From: Shimia sagamensis
GTDB taxonomy: Bacteria > Pseudomonadota > Alphaproteobacteria > Rhodobacterales > Rhodobacteraceae
DNA length: 64,000 nt
Reading direction: 5' to 3'
NCBI RefSeq assembly: GCF_900182745.1
Contig: NZ_FXTY01000001.1
Location: 248,001 to 312,000 of the forward strand
The notes under the pieces were generated by a model, which was given only the letters and a program-made list of their open reading frames with translations, did no database searches and had not been told where the DNA came from. Position numbers and translations under genes: made by a program. Positions within the stretch are counted from its first letter, which is position 1. Each line of letters begins with the position of its first letter. Below are positions 16,938 to 26,779 of this stretch, in pieces.

Positions 16938-16970
16938 AAAAAAACGGGCGCCCCAATCGGGACGCCCGCA
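16938..16970 (-). terminator. intrinsic terminator of the ctpA operon
   Basis: A GC-rich hairpin at 16945-16970 (CGGGCG...CGCCCG arms with an AATC loop) has seven A residues at 16938-16944, which read as a U-run on the reverse strand. It ends the gpmI-envC-ctpA transcript 22 bp after ctpA. Confidence 0.85.
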
Positions 16971-16991
16971 ATTCAGGTCATCTCAAATGAC

Positions 16992-18329
16992 TTACTCTTT
17001 TGGACCCAGCGCTGACAGGCCGGTCAGGATATCCAGCGCATACGCCAGCTGATAATCCTCTTCGCGTAGCTTGGCCGCTTCATCCGCCTTGGCACGATCT
17101 TCTTCGATCTGGCGGATTTCATCTTCGGTCAGACTGTCGTTGTTCAGACTGCCACGCAGATCCGCCTCAGAGCGGGTGCGGCGAGCGGTGTCTTCCTCGT
17201 CTTCAGGTGTCGCATCCACACGGCGCGGCTGTTCCACCACGATGTCCGGGCTCACACCCAGCGCCTGAATGGAGCGGCCAGACGGGGTGTAGTACCGCGC
17301 TGTGGTCAGACGCATCGCGCCATCACCGCGCAGCGGCATCACCGTTTGAACCGAACCTTTGCCAAAGCTTTTGGTGCCCACAACAATCGCACGGCGGTGA
17401 TCTTGCAGCGCGCCGGCCACAATCTCGGACGCCGACGCAGACCCGCCGTTGATCAAAACCACAATCGGCTTGCCATCAGCCAAATCCCCCGGCTGTGCGT
17501 TGTACCGCTCCCCATCTTCAGGATTCCGACCGCGAGTCGAAACAATCTCGCCTTTTTCAAGGAACTCGTCAGACACTTTGATCGCCTGTGTCAGCAAGCC
17601 ACCCGGGTTGTTGCGCAGATCAAGCACAATCCCGTTTACATTTTCCATGCCGCCCAGCTCTTCAACTTGCTTCTGGAAACCGTCGATCAAGTTTGGCGTG
17701 GTCTGGTCGTTAAACGTCGTGACACGCAAGACCACGCTGTCCCCCACAGTGCGTGTCCGCACCGCGGTCAGCTTGATGGTGTCACGCACAATGGTCACGT
17801 CAAACGGCTCTGGTTCACCTTCACGCACCACGGTGATCACAATCTCGCTGCCCACAGGCCCGCGCATCTTCTCAACCGCTTCGTCCAAGGTCAGGCCAAG
17901 CACGCTTTCGCCGTCTACATGGGTGATAAAATCACCCGCTTCCATGCCAGCCGCATCCGCAGGCGTGTCATCAATCGGAGAGACAACTTTCACGAAGCCC
18001 TCTTCCTGTGTCACCTCAATACCCAGGCCGCCAAACTCGCCGCGTGTCTGCACACGCATGTCATCTGCGTCATCCGGGCTGAGATAGCTGGAATGCGGAT
18101 CAAGTGACGTCAACATGCCATTGATGGCCGCTTCGATCAGATCGGCGTCATCCACCTCTTCCACATATTGAATGCGGATGCGCTCAAAAATGTCGCCAAA
18201 CAGGTCAAGCTGTTCATAGACATTGGACTTGCGAGCACTCTCCTCTGCCAACAGTGGCCCGGCCACCTGTGTGGTGACCAACAATCCAGCCACAATGCCT
18301 CCCGCAGCGGCGGCGACGAATTTCTTCAT
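16992..18329 (-). CDS. ctpA: C-terminal processing peptidase CtpA (S41)
   Basis: A 445-residue periplasmic serine protease that trims C-termini of envelope proteins. It has an N-terminal signal/anchor segment (FVAAAAGGIVAGLLVTT), a PDZ domain at about residues 80-165 and the S41 core with catalytic Ser in GGSASASEIV and Lys in GTKSFGKGS. The start is placed at MKKFV because the other in-frame ATGs (18341, 18347) are closer to the Shine-Dalgarno-like GAGG or inside the upstream gene; this is uncertain by six residues. It immediately follows the EnvC-like gene, as expected for a cell-wall maintenance pair. Confidence 0.93.
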   Translation of the reverse strand: MKKFVAAAAGGIVAGLLVTTQVAGPLLAEESARKSNVYEQLDLFGDIFERIRIQYVEEVDDADLIEAAINGMLTSLDPHSSYLSPDDADDMRVQTRGEFGGLGIEVTQEEGFVKVVSPIDDTPADAAGMEAGDFITHVDGESVLGLTLDEAVEKMRGPVGSEIVITVVREGEPEPFDVTIVRDTIKLTAVRTRTVGDSVVLRVTTFNDQTTPNLIDGFQKQVEELGGMENVNGIVLDLRNNPGGLLTQAIKVSDEFLEKGEIVSTRGRNPEDGERYNAQPGDLADGKPIVVLINGGSASASEIVAGALQDHRRAIVVGTKSFGKGSVQTVMPLRGDGAMRLTTARYYTPSGRSIQALGVSPDIVVEQPRRVDATPEDEEDTARRTRSEADLRGSLNNDSLTEDEIRQIEEDRAKADEAAKLREEDYQLAYALDILTGLSALGPKE

Positions 18330-18333
18330 AGAC

Positions 18334-19485
18334 TTATCCATCCTCATTCGTTTGGAACCACAATTCCGGGTCCACAGGCGCTTTGCCTTCTCTGACCTCT
18401 ATATAGAGCGTTTCTGAGCGCGCATTGCCAGAGGCATCACCAGACTGTGAGAGAATAGCGCCACTTTCCAGCCCATTTCCTCCCATCAGCCCAATTGGCG
18501 CCCCTTCGGGAATCACTTCACCAGCGTCCCCGTAAACCTGCGCCAAACCTCCTAACACAAAGAGCACGCCCGGTTGCGGCTCCAGGATCATCACATTGCC
18601 GTAGTCCAAGAGCGGCCCACGAAAGCGAATTGTTGCTGCGGAGGGGGTGACCACCAACGCACTTGGCCGCGTGGCCAGTACCAACCCGGGGCGGCGAATG
18701 CCCGCCGCATCCGCTTCGCCTGCACGGCGTAGCACGCTGGCCTCCACCGGTAAGCGCAAGTTGCCTTTTCGGTCCATCACATCCGGCAAGTCAATCTCTT
18801 GCATGCCGTCCACCTGCAAATCCACCAAGGCGCTGGCAAAGCCTTCCAGCGTTTCGGTGGAGGCAATCATCAGAGCGGTTTGAACCGGGTCCTCTATAAA
18901 GCGCTTAGGCAAATCGGTGCGATCCGCAATGGCTTTGGACAGCTCTGTGCGCGCATCCTGCGCCCCTTCCAACCCGCCTTGCAACGTTTCTGCTGCGCCT
19001 TCTTGCAGGCTGCGCAGAATGGTCACTTCTTCCAGATCACGGCGCAGGTCCGCCGCGCTCTTCTCCAGCGCTGGCGTCACATCCGCAAGAATCATGCCAG
19101 ACCGTGCCGTGCCCATTGGCCCGCCGGGATGTACAAGAATGACCTCAGGCGGCCCCTTGCCCATGCTTTGCAACACGCCCAGCAGACGGGCAATTTCAGC
19201 CTCTTGCGCCTTGAGCTGTTTAGACAGCTGCGCCTCGCGGATCGCCGCTCGTCGCAACCCTGCCCGCAGCGCAGTCAATCCGGTTTCATAAGCCTGCACC
19301 ACACCGGTTAAGGATTTCACCCGATCGCGCCCACCTTTGGCCTGCGCCAAAGCCACCGACGCCGCTTCCAACTGCGCCACAGCTTCACGTGCCGCAGCAC
19401 CGGGATCAGGTTCCGCCAAAGCTGTGCCACTTGCACATGCCAGCGCCAGGGACGCCGCAATAATATGCCCGCGAAGTCCCCTCAA
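18334..19485 (-). CDS. EnvC-like murein hydrolase activator (degenerate M23/LytM)
   Basis: A 383-residue periplasmic protein with a signal peptide (ending near ALA at residues 22-24), a long coiled coil (about 30-170) and a C-terminal LytM-fold domain. The M23 histidine ligands are not visible in the domain (YGNVMILEPQPG and following), as in EnvC proteins that activate amidases instead of cutting peptidoglycan. It overlaps gpmI upstream by 4 bp and ctpA starts only a few bases downstream. Its role is daughter-cell separation through amidase activation (family knowledge). Confidence 0.85.
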   Translation of the reverse strand: MRGLRGHIIAASLALACASGTALAEPDPGAAAREAVAQLEAASVALAQAKGGRDRVKSLTGVVQAYETGLTALRAGLRRAAIREAQLSKQLKAQEAEIARLLGVLQSMGKGPPEVILVHPGGPMGTARSGMILADVTPALEKSAADLRRDLEEVTILRSLQEGAAETLQGGLEGAQDARTELSKAIADRTDLPKRFIEDPVQTALMIASTETLEGFASALVDLQVDGMQEIDLPDVMDRKGNLRLPVEASVLRRAGEADAAGIRRPGLVLATRPSALVVTPSAATIRFRGPLLDYGNVMILEPQPGVLFVLGGLAQVYGDAGEVIPEGAPIGLMGGNGLESGAILSQSGDASGNARSETLYIEVREGKAPVDPELWFQTNEDG

Positions 19486-20999
19486 ACGATCAGGCTCTCC
19501 CCGGTCATCTCTTCTGGCTTCTCAATGCCCATAAGCTGCAACAGGCTGGGTGCCAAATCGGCCAACCGCCCGGCACGCAAACCAGCCCCATCTGGACCAT
19601 TCACCAGCACCACGGGCACCAGATTGGTGGTGTGCGCCGTGTGTGGTCCGCCGGTGTCCGGGTCCACCATCACTTCGCAGTTGCCGTGGTCCGCCGTGAC
19701 AATCATCGCCCCGCCAACCTTCTCAAGCGCTGCGCGCACCTTGCCCAAACCACGATCCACCGCTTCACAAGCCGCCATCGCCGCCTCAAGGCTGCCGGTA
19801 TGCCCCACCATATCGGGGTTGGCAAAATTGGTCACAATCAGATCGTAGCCATGCTCAATCGCAGCAACAAACTGGTCCGTCACCTCATCCGCGCTCATTT
19901 CTGGCTGCAGATCATAGGTCGCCACCTTCGGCGACAGCGGCATAAACCGGTCTTCACCCTCAGCAGGCGTCTCTGCCCCACCATTCAGGAAGAAGGTCAC
20001 ATGGGGATATTTCTCAGTCTCCGCCAAACGGAACTGTGTCTTACCTTGTTTGGCCACCCATTCGCCCAGCGTGTTTTTGATTTCTTGCTTGGGATATGCC
20101 GTGGTCATGTAGGTATTGTGCTGATCCGAATAATTTACCATGCCCAAGACAGCCGCCCATGCGGGACGCGCGGACGTATCAAAAGCGTCAAAATCCGGCT
20201 GCGCCAGCGCCGCCAAAATCTCACGCGCCCGGTCAGCACGGAAGTTCAAACAGAAGAACCCGTCGCCATCCTTGGCTCCGGCATAATCGCCAATGCTGGT
20301 GGCCACGATGAACTCGTCGCTCTCATCACGGGCATAGGCCTCTTCCACCGCCGCAATCCCGTCAGCCGCACGATGTGCGGCTTCGCCGGTCACCCAAGCG
20401 CCAAACGCCTGAGACACCCGCTCCCAACGGTTGTCGCGATCCATGGCATAGTAGCGCCCGGTCACGGTCCCAACTCTGGCACCATCCGGGATCTGCGCCT
20501 TCAAAGTCTCAAAAAACTGCAACGCAGACTTCGGCGCCACATCACGCCCGTCGGTCACCGCATGCAACACCACCGGCACGCCCGCATCCGCAACCGCCTT
20601 CACCGCCGCCAACACATGGGTGATATGCCCATGCACACCGCCGTCCGAGACCACACCCATCAAATGCGCCGTGCCACCAGTCTCTTTGAGTTTGGCAACA
20701 AACGCCTGCAAGGCGGCGTTCTCAAAAAACGAGCCGTCCTCGATGGCCAGATCAATCTGCCCCAGATCCATCGCCACCACACGCCCCGCGCCGATGTTGG
20801 TGTGGCCCACTTCGGAGTTGCCCATTTGCCCACTTGGCAGACCCACGTCTGGGCCATGGGTGATCAGCGTCGCAGACGGTCCATCCACCATCATCGCATC
20901 AAAGTTTGGGGTTTGAGCAAGATAGGGCGCGTTTGCCTCGGTTTGATCAGACAGCCCCCAGCCGTCCAGAATGCACAATACAACGGGCTTTGGCGCCAT
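19482..20999 (-). CDS. gpmI: 2,3-bisphosphoglycerate-independent phosphoglycerate mutase
   Basis: A 505-residue alkaline-phosphatase-fold enzyme interconverting 3- and 2-phosphoglycerate in glycolysis. The metal-binding N-terminus is VVLCILDGWG. The phosphoserine region is QMGNSEVGHTNIGAGR, and the C-terminal metal site is VTADHGNCEVM. The ATG at 20999 (MAPKPVVL) is preferred to one 33 bp upstream because it fits the family N-terminus. Length is normal. It is the first gene of the gpmI-envC-ctpA transcript. Confidence 0.96.
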   Translation of the reverse strand: MAPKPVVLCILDGWGLSDQTEANAPYLAQTPNFDAMMVDGPSATLITHGPDVGLPSGQMGNSEVGHTNIGAGRVVAMDLGQIDLAIEDGSFFENAALQAFVAKLKETGGTAHLMGVVSDGGVHGHITHVLAAVKAVADAGVPVVLHAVTDGRDVAPKSALQFFETLKAQIPDGARVGTVTGRYYAMDRDNRWERVSQAFGAWVTGEAAHRAADGIAAVEEAYARDESDEFIVATSIGDYAGAKDGDGFFCLNFRADRAREILAALAQPDFDAFDTSARPAWAAVLGMVNYSDQHNTYMTTAYPKQEIKNTLGEWVAKQGKTQFRLAETEKYPHVTFFLNGGAETPAEGEDRFMPLSPKVATYDLQPEMSADEVTDQFVAAIEHGYDLIVTNFANPDMVGHTGSLEAAMAACEAVDRGLGKVRAALEKVGGAMIVTADHGNCEVMVDPDTGGPHTAHTTNLVPVVLVNGPDGAGLRAGRLADLAPSLLQLMGIEKPEEMTGESLIV

Positions 21000-21111
21000 G
21001 ATCACTTGCTCCAATAGGTAAGTCGGCCTCAATTACAGGCGTTCTACCGCGCAGGCTGCCGCGAAGGAACCGGTTTTTGTGAGCAATGGGCGCTTACGCA
21101 CGCCAACACAC

Positions 21112-23151
21112 TCACCGCCGCCCCTCGCGCAGCCAGCCCATTAGGATAAACCCAGACGCCAGAAGCAGCACCAGCCATCCCGGCAACAATGGCGCGCGCG
21201 CCACGTCCAGTGTCTCAAACGCCTCTCTGGCTGTCAGGCCAATCCAGTTGCGCCCGGCCGCAGGCCGACCTTCGCGCACATTACGCACGCCCGGCACACC
21301 ATCTTCCAACGCCAGAACCCCGCCGCGCGTGGTCTTCAACAGGGGCGTCAAAGCCTCTGCACTGGCAATGGTGGCCTCAAACTCTCGCGGCGCGGCCGGA
21401 CCAAGCCCCACAACCGTTTCCAAGTCATCTTGGACGAGACGGTACAGGCCCATCTCTGGCCCCTCAAACACGGTCTCAAACTGCCCCGGCGTGCTCTCAA
21501 ACATCTCAAGCGTCACGGCATCCCCACTTGGCGTCGTGATGGTCAGCGGCCCAACAGCTTCTTCCAAACTGCGCCGCACAATACGCAAGGTCTGTCCGGT
21601 GGGTTCCGCCGAAAGTGCCTCTTCTTCCAGCTCCGGTTCCCCCATCATCCAATGCGCCAAGCGCCGCAACAGCTCCAACTGCGGACCGCCACCCTCATAG
21701 CCTCGTGCCCACAACCACGCATGATCCGACGCAAGCAACGCCACGCGCCCCTCTTCCACCCGATTGAGCACCAAGAGCGGGCGATCGTCACTGCCGGTCA
21801 TCAGCACATCCCCGGCCTCCGGCGTCACCTCAATCTGACGCAACCACCGCCCCCATGTGTCTTGGTCCGGCAACCCAGCCGTCACCGGATGGCGGGCCCC
21901 AAGTTCTGAGACCGCTGGCGCATAAGCCTCTTCAATCACCCGCGCGGTTGGGCTGGCTGGCAACACTTCTGCCAAGGGCGAGCGGTAAATACTGTCTGCC
22001 GAGGCATAATCCGGCCCCGCCGCAACCAGCACAGCGCCGCCTTTGCGCACATAGTCCGCCACGCTTTCCAGATAGAGAGATGGCAGAATTCCACGCCGCT
22101 GATATCGGTCAAAAATGATCAGGTCAAAATCCTCAACCTTCTCCAGAAACAGCTCCCGCGTCGGAAACGCAATCAACGAGAGCTCACTCACAGGCACGCC
22201 GTCCTGCTTCTCCGGTGGCCGCAAAATGGTGAAATGCACAAGATCCACACTGGCATCGGACTTCAACAAATTGCGCCAGGTGCGTCCGCCCGGATGTGGT
22301 TCGCCGGACACCAACAGCACCCGCAACCGATCCCGCACACCGTTGATCTGCACCAACGCGGCATTGTTGCGTTCCGTCAACTCACCCTCTGCCATCGGCA
22401 CGGAAAACTGGATCACATTGCGTCCGCTGTGCGGCAGGGTCACGGGCAATTCAATGTCGCGATCCAAAGGCACCGAAAACCGCTGAGGTTCAGCGCCATC
22501 CACGGCAACATCCACCTCCACACGGTCCACATCCGTTGGTGCCGCGCCGCTGTCCTCAATCCGCAGGGTCAACGTCACCGGCTCGCCCAGGATGGCAAAC
22601 GCCGGCGCATTTTTGATGCTCAACCGCCGATCCCAATCACCCTCTCGCCCAGACTGCAACAAATGAAACGGCGCAGGCAAATCCGGTGCGCGCTCCATGT
22701 CATGCACCTGCCCGTCGCTCAGCGCAACAATGCCCGCAATCCGCCCGCGCGGCTCCTGAGCCAAAGCCTCAGACAGCGCCGCCATCATCTCAGTGCCGCC
22801 ATCTCCATCCGCGTCACCAACCTCAATCCGGCGCACTTCGGTGTTCTCCCGCGCCGCCAACCGCGCTTCCAAAACCGCCGCCGCCTCTTCGGTCTGTGTC
22901 TCGCGATCACTCAACCGCTGGCTGGCCGAGCCATCCACCAGCATCAGCACAATGTCACTCAGCGGCGCCCGGTTCTCGGTTTGCAACACTGGCCCCGCCA
23001 AAGCTGCCAAAATCACCAGTCCCGCCGCCCCGCGCCAGGCCCATCCGGCCAAACCTCGCAACAACGCCACCGAAATCGCCAAACCGCTCAGCACCGCCAA
23101 AGCCGCCAACAACCACAGTGGCACAATCGGATCAAACACCACGCCTGTCAT
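21112..23151 (-). CDS. large membrane protein of the MoxR operon (VWA/glutamine-amidotransferase-like)
   Basis: A 679-residue protein with two N-terminal membrane helices (about 10-30 and 36-52) and one C-terminal helix (PGWLVLLLASGFILMGWL). The region after helix 2 (IVLMLVDGSASQR...VALSDGQVHD) resembles a von Willebrand A-like fold, and a central part (VLVAAGPDYASADSIYRSPL) resembles the class I glutamine-amidotransferase-like domain of such proteins. The periplasmic middle also includes beta-rich segments. It is the last gene of the MoxR-DUF58-BatA operon and overlaps the preceding gene by 4 bp. Its function is unknown; a part in envelope integrity or complex assembly is inferred from the operon. 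Confidence 0.8.
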   Translation of the reverse strand: MTGVVFDPIVPLWLLAALAVLSGLAISVALLRGLAGWAWRGAAGLVILAALAGPVLQTENRAPLSDIVLMLVDGSASQRLSDRETQTEEAAAVLEARLAARENTEVRRIEVGDADGDGGTEMMAALSEALAQEPRGRIAGIVALSDGQVHDMERAPDLPAPFHLLQSGREGDWDRRLSIKNAPAFAILGEPVTLTLRIEDSGAAPTDVDRVEVDVAVDGAEPQRFSVPLDRDIELPVTLPHSGRNVIQFSVPMAEGELTERNNAALVQINGVRDRLRVLLVSGEPHPGGRTWRNLLKSDASVDLVHFTILRPPEKQDGVPVSELSLIAFPTRELFLEKVEDFDLIIFDRYQRRGILPSLYLESVADYVRKGGAVLVAAGPDYASADSIYRSPLAEVLPASPTARVIEEAYAPAVSELGARHPVTAGLPDQDTWGRWLRQIEVTPEAGDVLMTGSDDRPLLVLNRVEEGRVALLASDHAWLWARGYEGGGPQLELLRRLAHWMMGEPELEEEALSAEPTGQTLRIVRRSLEEAVGPLTITTPSGDAVTLEMFESTPGQFETVFEGPEMGLYRLVQDDLETVVGLGPAAPREFEATIASAEALTPLLKTTRGGVLALEDGVPGVRNVREGRPAAGRNWIGLTAREAFETLDVARAPLLPGWLVLLLASGFILMGWLREGRR

Positions 23152-25898
23152 TGGCCCAACCGATCCAGCAACGCAGGCACATGCACCTGATCGCTTTTAT
23201 AATTTCCGGTCAGCACATGCATGATCAGGTTCACCCCAAACCGATAGGCCAATTCGCGCTGCCGCTCTCCGGCCCGTCCGCGTCCCACCGGGAACAACGT
23301 GTTGCCACGTGTGTCCACCGCCCAGGCCGCGCCCCAGTCATTGCCGCCAATCACCACCGGCGTGACACCATCATTCAGATTGCGAAACGGCATGCCTTCG
23401 ATCTTCTCTGCATCCGCGGGTGCCGCCTCAACCCAGACATCCCGGCTCATGTAGCGCCCCGGAAAATCCTGCAACAGGTAAAACGTGCGTGTCAGCACGT
23501 GGTCCTCTGGCAACGGGTCCAGCGGCGGAATATCCAGTCCTGCGGCCAGTTTCTGCAACTTCCGCCCCGTCGGGCTACTTGCCCCAAACCGCGCCACGTC
23601 ACTGTCGCGCGTGTCAAATAAGATCATGCCGCCACTGCGCAAGTAGGCGTTAAGCTTCCCGTACGCCTCCCTTGACGGGCTTGGCTGATCCGGGGTGATC
23701 GGCCAATAGAGGAACGGATAAAACGCCAGCTCATCTGTTTCCAAATCCACACTCACCGGGTCTTCTGGTTCCACCGATGTGCGGAAATGCAGCACATTGC
23801 TCAACCCACGCAGCCCCGCCAACGCAATGTCATCCACCTCGCGATTGCCGGTGCGCACGTGGCCCAGCACCACCTCCTGCGCATGGCTTGCCGTAACTGA
23901 GGCCTCCTGCGCAAAGCCGTCTGTGGCGGGCAGCATCAGCGCCAAGACCACAGCCGCCACCCGAGCGCCCCAAAGCCGACCGGACACAAACAGTGAGGCC
24001 ACCACATCCAGCGCCAAAATCACCAAGGCCGCCGCCAAGAAATAGCCCGACAAATCCGTAGTAACCGCCCCACGCAGCCCTTCCACCGGCACTGTCACCG
24101 GCCATGTCGCAGGCGCCAACTGTGTCTCTGGGTCCACCGCATGCAACGCCAAAACCTTCTCCCCGTCACGGTACAGCCCGGGCCGTAGGTCCGGCCCCAC
24201 ACGCCCTTCGGCCAAAGCTTCCCCAGCCACACCCGGCAAGGTCTGCGCATCTTCCAACCGGCCAAATCCATCGAGCACCTTCAATGGCTGCCACGTTGTA
24301 CCAGCCAGTCGCGCCTCAGCTTCTTCACCCACTGCGCTTAACACCGCCAAGCGATCCAACATCTGCACAAACAGGCCTGACAGCGGCAAACCCGACCACT
24401 CGGCATTGGCGGTCACATGTACCAGCACCACCTGCCCTTGGCCCACAGACTTGCGGGTCACCAGCGGCGTGCCATCGCTCAGGCTGGCAATCACACGGTC
24501 TGCCAAGGTTGGGTCTGGCTGCGCCATCACCTGCGCGGTCACCGTCACCTCATCGGGCACCGGAAGGCCATAAAACGGACTCTCCACATCAAACGGTGCC
24601 AGCGATTTTGGCTCGCCCCAGCTCATCGCGCCACCCACACTTCGGCCACCGGCACGCAAACGCACCGGCAACAGCGGGTCCTCTTCGGTGCGGCTGATCT
24701 CACTCGCCGCCAGACGCGGCCCGGCAAAGCGCAACAGCAAGCCGCCGTTCTCCAACCAGTCAATCATCGCCCCGGTCTCGCCTTCGGACAACACCGCCAC
24801 ATCCGCCAAAACTATCACATCCGGGTTGGCGGGCAGGATATCACTCAACGCGCCTTCTATGACATCCGCCGTCGGCACCAAAGCCTGCCGCAAATAATGA
24901 AGTGGCGACAACAGCTGCAGCCCTTCACGATCTTCCCGACCGGCAATCAAGGCCACTTCACGCCGCCGCAGACTGTCATCACTCAGAGCCACCGCGCCTG
25001 CGGAGCGCACACCGGCAATCTCAAACCGCGTCAGCCGCGCGCGCAGCTCACTTGGCAAAACAAGCGCGTTTTCACTCGACTGCGCGCCTTCTTCAAACAC
25101 CAATGGCAAGCTTGCCAAAACCTGCTCCGTCCCCCCCGGATCGGTGCCAATCGCCAGTGCCGTAACCTCCTGCGCCAGCACAACTTCACTGCGTTGCGCC
25201 CGCATCACCAGCTTGCCATCGTCATATCTCGGCGGCATCAAGGCCATGGCCCCACGTCCGGTCTGCACGACCCGCACGGCCCCTTTGTCCTGAAGCGCCG
25301 ATAGCACATCCTCGCGCCCGTCGCGCGCCACACCATCGGACAACCAAACCGTGTCAAACCCATCTGCCGCTTCCAGCATCTCGGCAAACGCCGCCATCGA
25401 CGTCTCGTCCGCCCCCCAGGCCATCGGCACCACGCCCGCCATACGCGCCTTCCACGCATCCGCCTGCAAAAACAACAATGGCTCCGGCGCACTCAACCGC
25501 TGCACCGCCGCCACGCGGCCATCTCTTGCCGCTTCATCCAGCAGCGCCGCAACCATATCGCGCCGAGCCTCCCAATCGGGTGCCGAGGCCCAGCTGCCAT
25601 CCATCAGGATCAGCAAAGGCCCGCTGCCCGCCTCACGGGTCTGCGGGTTCAAAACCGGCCCGGCCAGCCCGACAATCACCGCCGCCACCGCCAGCATGCG
25701 CAGCAGCAACAGCCACCACGGCGTGCGATCGGTGACCGTGTCCTCGTCGGTGAGGCCCAACAGCAGAACGACACCCGGAAACCGCCGCCGGATTGGCGCA
25801 GGCGGGATCGCCCGCAAAATCAGCCACAAAACCGGCAAGGCAATCAGCGTCACCAGCACCCAAGGGGCGGTAAATCCAATGGGAAGGCCAAAGATCAT
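23148..25898 (-). CDS. BatA-N/DUF4159 domain membrane protein
   Basis: A 916-residue protein. The N-terminal aerotolerance-regulator (BatA) membrane domain (FTAPWVLVTLIALPVLWLIL, then TPWWLLLLRMLAVAA) is followed by a VWA-like region (LLILMDGSWASAPDWEARR). A second membrane span lies near residue 650 and a C-terminal DUF4159 domain begins at VVLGHVRTGNREVDDIA. The start at 25898 (MIFGLPIG) overlaps the DUF58 stop by 4 bp; an in-frame ATG ten codons upstream lies inside the DUF58 gene. Products of such operons are linked to envelope stress and MoxR-type chaperone work, but the biochemical role is not known. Confidence 0.85.
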   Translation of the reverse strand: MIFGLPIGFTAPWVLVTLIALPVLWLILRAIPPAPIRRRFPGVVLLLGLTDEDTVTDRTPWWLLLLRMLAVAAVIVGLAGPVLNPQTREAGSGPLLILMDGSWASAPDWEARRDMVAALLDEAARDGRVAAVQRLSAPEPLLFLQADAWKARMAGVVPMAWGADETSMAAFAEMLEAADGFDTVWLSDGVARDGREDVLSALQDKGAVRVVQTGRGAMALMPPRYDDGKLVMRAQRSEVVLAQEVTALAIGTDPGGTEQVLASLPLVFEEGAQSSENALVLPSELRARLTRFEIAGVRSAGAVALSDDSLRRREVALIAGREDREGLQLLSPLHYLRQALVPTADVIEGALSDILPANPDVIVLADVAVLSEGETGAMIDWLENGGLLLRFAGPRLAASEISRTEEDPLLPVRLRAGGRSVGGAMSWGEPKSLAPFDVESPFYGLPVPDEVTVTAQVMAQPDPTLADRVIASLSDGTPLVTRKSVGQGQVVLVHVTANAEWSGLPLSGLFVQMLDRLAVLSAVGEEAEARLAGTTWQPLKVLDGFGRLEDAQTLPGVAGEALAEGRVGPDLRPGLYRDGEKVLALHAVDPETQLAPATWPVTVPVEGLRGAVTTDLSGYFLAAALVILALDVVASLFVSGRLWGARVAAVVLALMLPATDGFAQEASVTASHAQEVVLGHVRTGNREVDDIALAGLRGLSNVLHFRTSVEPEDPVSVDLETDELAFYPFLYWPITPDQPSPSREAYGKLNAYLRSGGMILFDTRDSDVARFGASSPTGRKLQKLAAGLDIPPLDPLPEDHVLTRTFYLLQDFPGRYMSRDVWVEAAPADAEKIEGMPFRNLNDGVTPVVIGGNDWGAAWAVDTRGNTLFPVGRGRAGERQRELAYRFGVNLIMHVLTGNYKSDQVHVPALLDRLGQ

Positions 25899-26779
25899 GC
25901 CCGCCGCTCCAATGCCTGATGCAACCACAACAGCGCGGTTTGTGCCGACTGCCCAGTGCTATGGTGACCATAGAGCCACCCAGTTGTACGACACAGGTCT
26001 TGCAACGCGGCCTGCCGCTCCGCCAATCGCTCCAAATAGCGCACTTTCAAGTCGTCCGCCTTCTTGGTGTCATGGCTCACAGTGCCGCCCATGCTCTCAA
26101 ACACCGCCCGGCCCTTGTAGGGAAATTCCTCCTCCGCCGGGTCCAGCACCTGCAAACATGCGCCCACGACCCCGCGATCCGCCGCTTTGGTCAGCGCCAC
26201 CTGCACCGCGTCAAAATCGCCCATGAAGTCAGAAATAAACACCGCTCGCGCATGCGGCAACATCGCCCGCGATTCAGGCGTGCCATAATCTGGTCTCTCG
26301 CCGTCCGCATCATCGCGCAAAAACACCTCGGCCAATCGCATGATTTGCAACTCACCCCGCCGTGGCGGCAGATCGGTCCCGGTCAACCCAACCCGTTCGC
26401 CGTTGCGAATGAGCAGGATCGCCAGCGCCAAGGCCAACAGCCGCGCCCGATCCGCTTTCTGCGGCGTCTCTTTATCACTGGCAAACAACATCGACGGGGC
26501 CGTATCGACCCACATCATCACCGACTGCGCCACCTGCCATTCCCGCTGGCGCACAAACTGCGCGTCCGATTTGGCTGAGCGCCGCCAATCAATATGCCGC
26601 AGACTGTCACCGGGCTGCACCGGCCGGTATTGCCAGAAATCATCCCCCATGCCCGCGCGTCGCCGCCCGTGTTCCCCCAACAAAACCGTGCCCGCCAAAT
26701 GCTCCGCATGTGCCAACAACGGCGGTAGGCGCGCCGCCTCCGCCTCAGCCTGACTGCGCAGATGGGGGGCTGCACTCAC
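25895..26779 (-). CDS. DUF58 domain-containing protein
   Basis: A 294-residue protein with the DUF58 signature PVQPGDSLRHIDWRRSAKSD (about residues 50-70) followed by a VWA-like fold (VMMWVDTAPSMLFASDKE with an MIDAS-like stretch). It has no membrane helix. DUF58 proteins are regular partners of MoxR AAA+ ATPases, which this operon encodes directly upstream with a 4-bp overlap. The next gene (BatA/DUF4159) also overlaps by 4 bp, so four proteins are translationally coupled. Confidence 0.92.
   Translation of the reverse strand: MSAAPHLRSQAEAEAARLPPLLAHAEHLAGTVLLGEHGRRRAGMGDDFWQYRPVQPGDSLRHIDWRRSAKSDAQFVRQREWQVAQSVMMWVDTAPSMLFASDKETPQKADRARLLALALAILLIRNGERVGLTGTDLPPRRGELQIMRLAEVFLRDDADGERPDYGTPESRAMLPHARAVFISDFMGDFDAVQVALTKAADRGVVGACLQVLDPAEEEFPYKGRAVFESMGGTVSHDTKKADDLKVRYLERLAERQAALQDLCRTTGWLYGHHSTGQSAQTALLWLHQALERRA

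Noticed and set aside
19632..21017. A 461-codon open frame antisense to gpmI
   Set aside because: Same reasons: His/Arg-rich mirror frame without motifs, covering an intact gpmI.
22234..23190. Several 200-320-codon forward frames opposite the large membrane-protein genes (21-27 kb)
   Set aside because: They overlap long coherent reverse genes with coupled starts and show low-complexity Pro/Ser/Arg/His composition.
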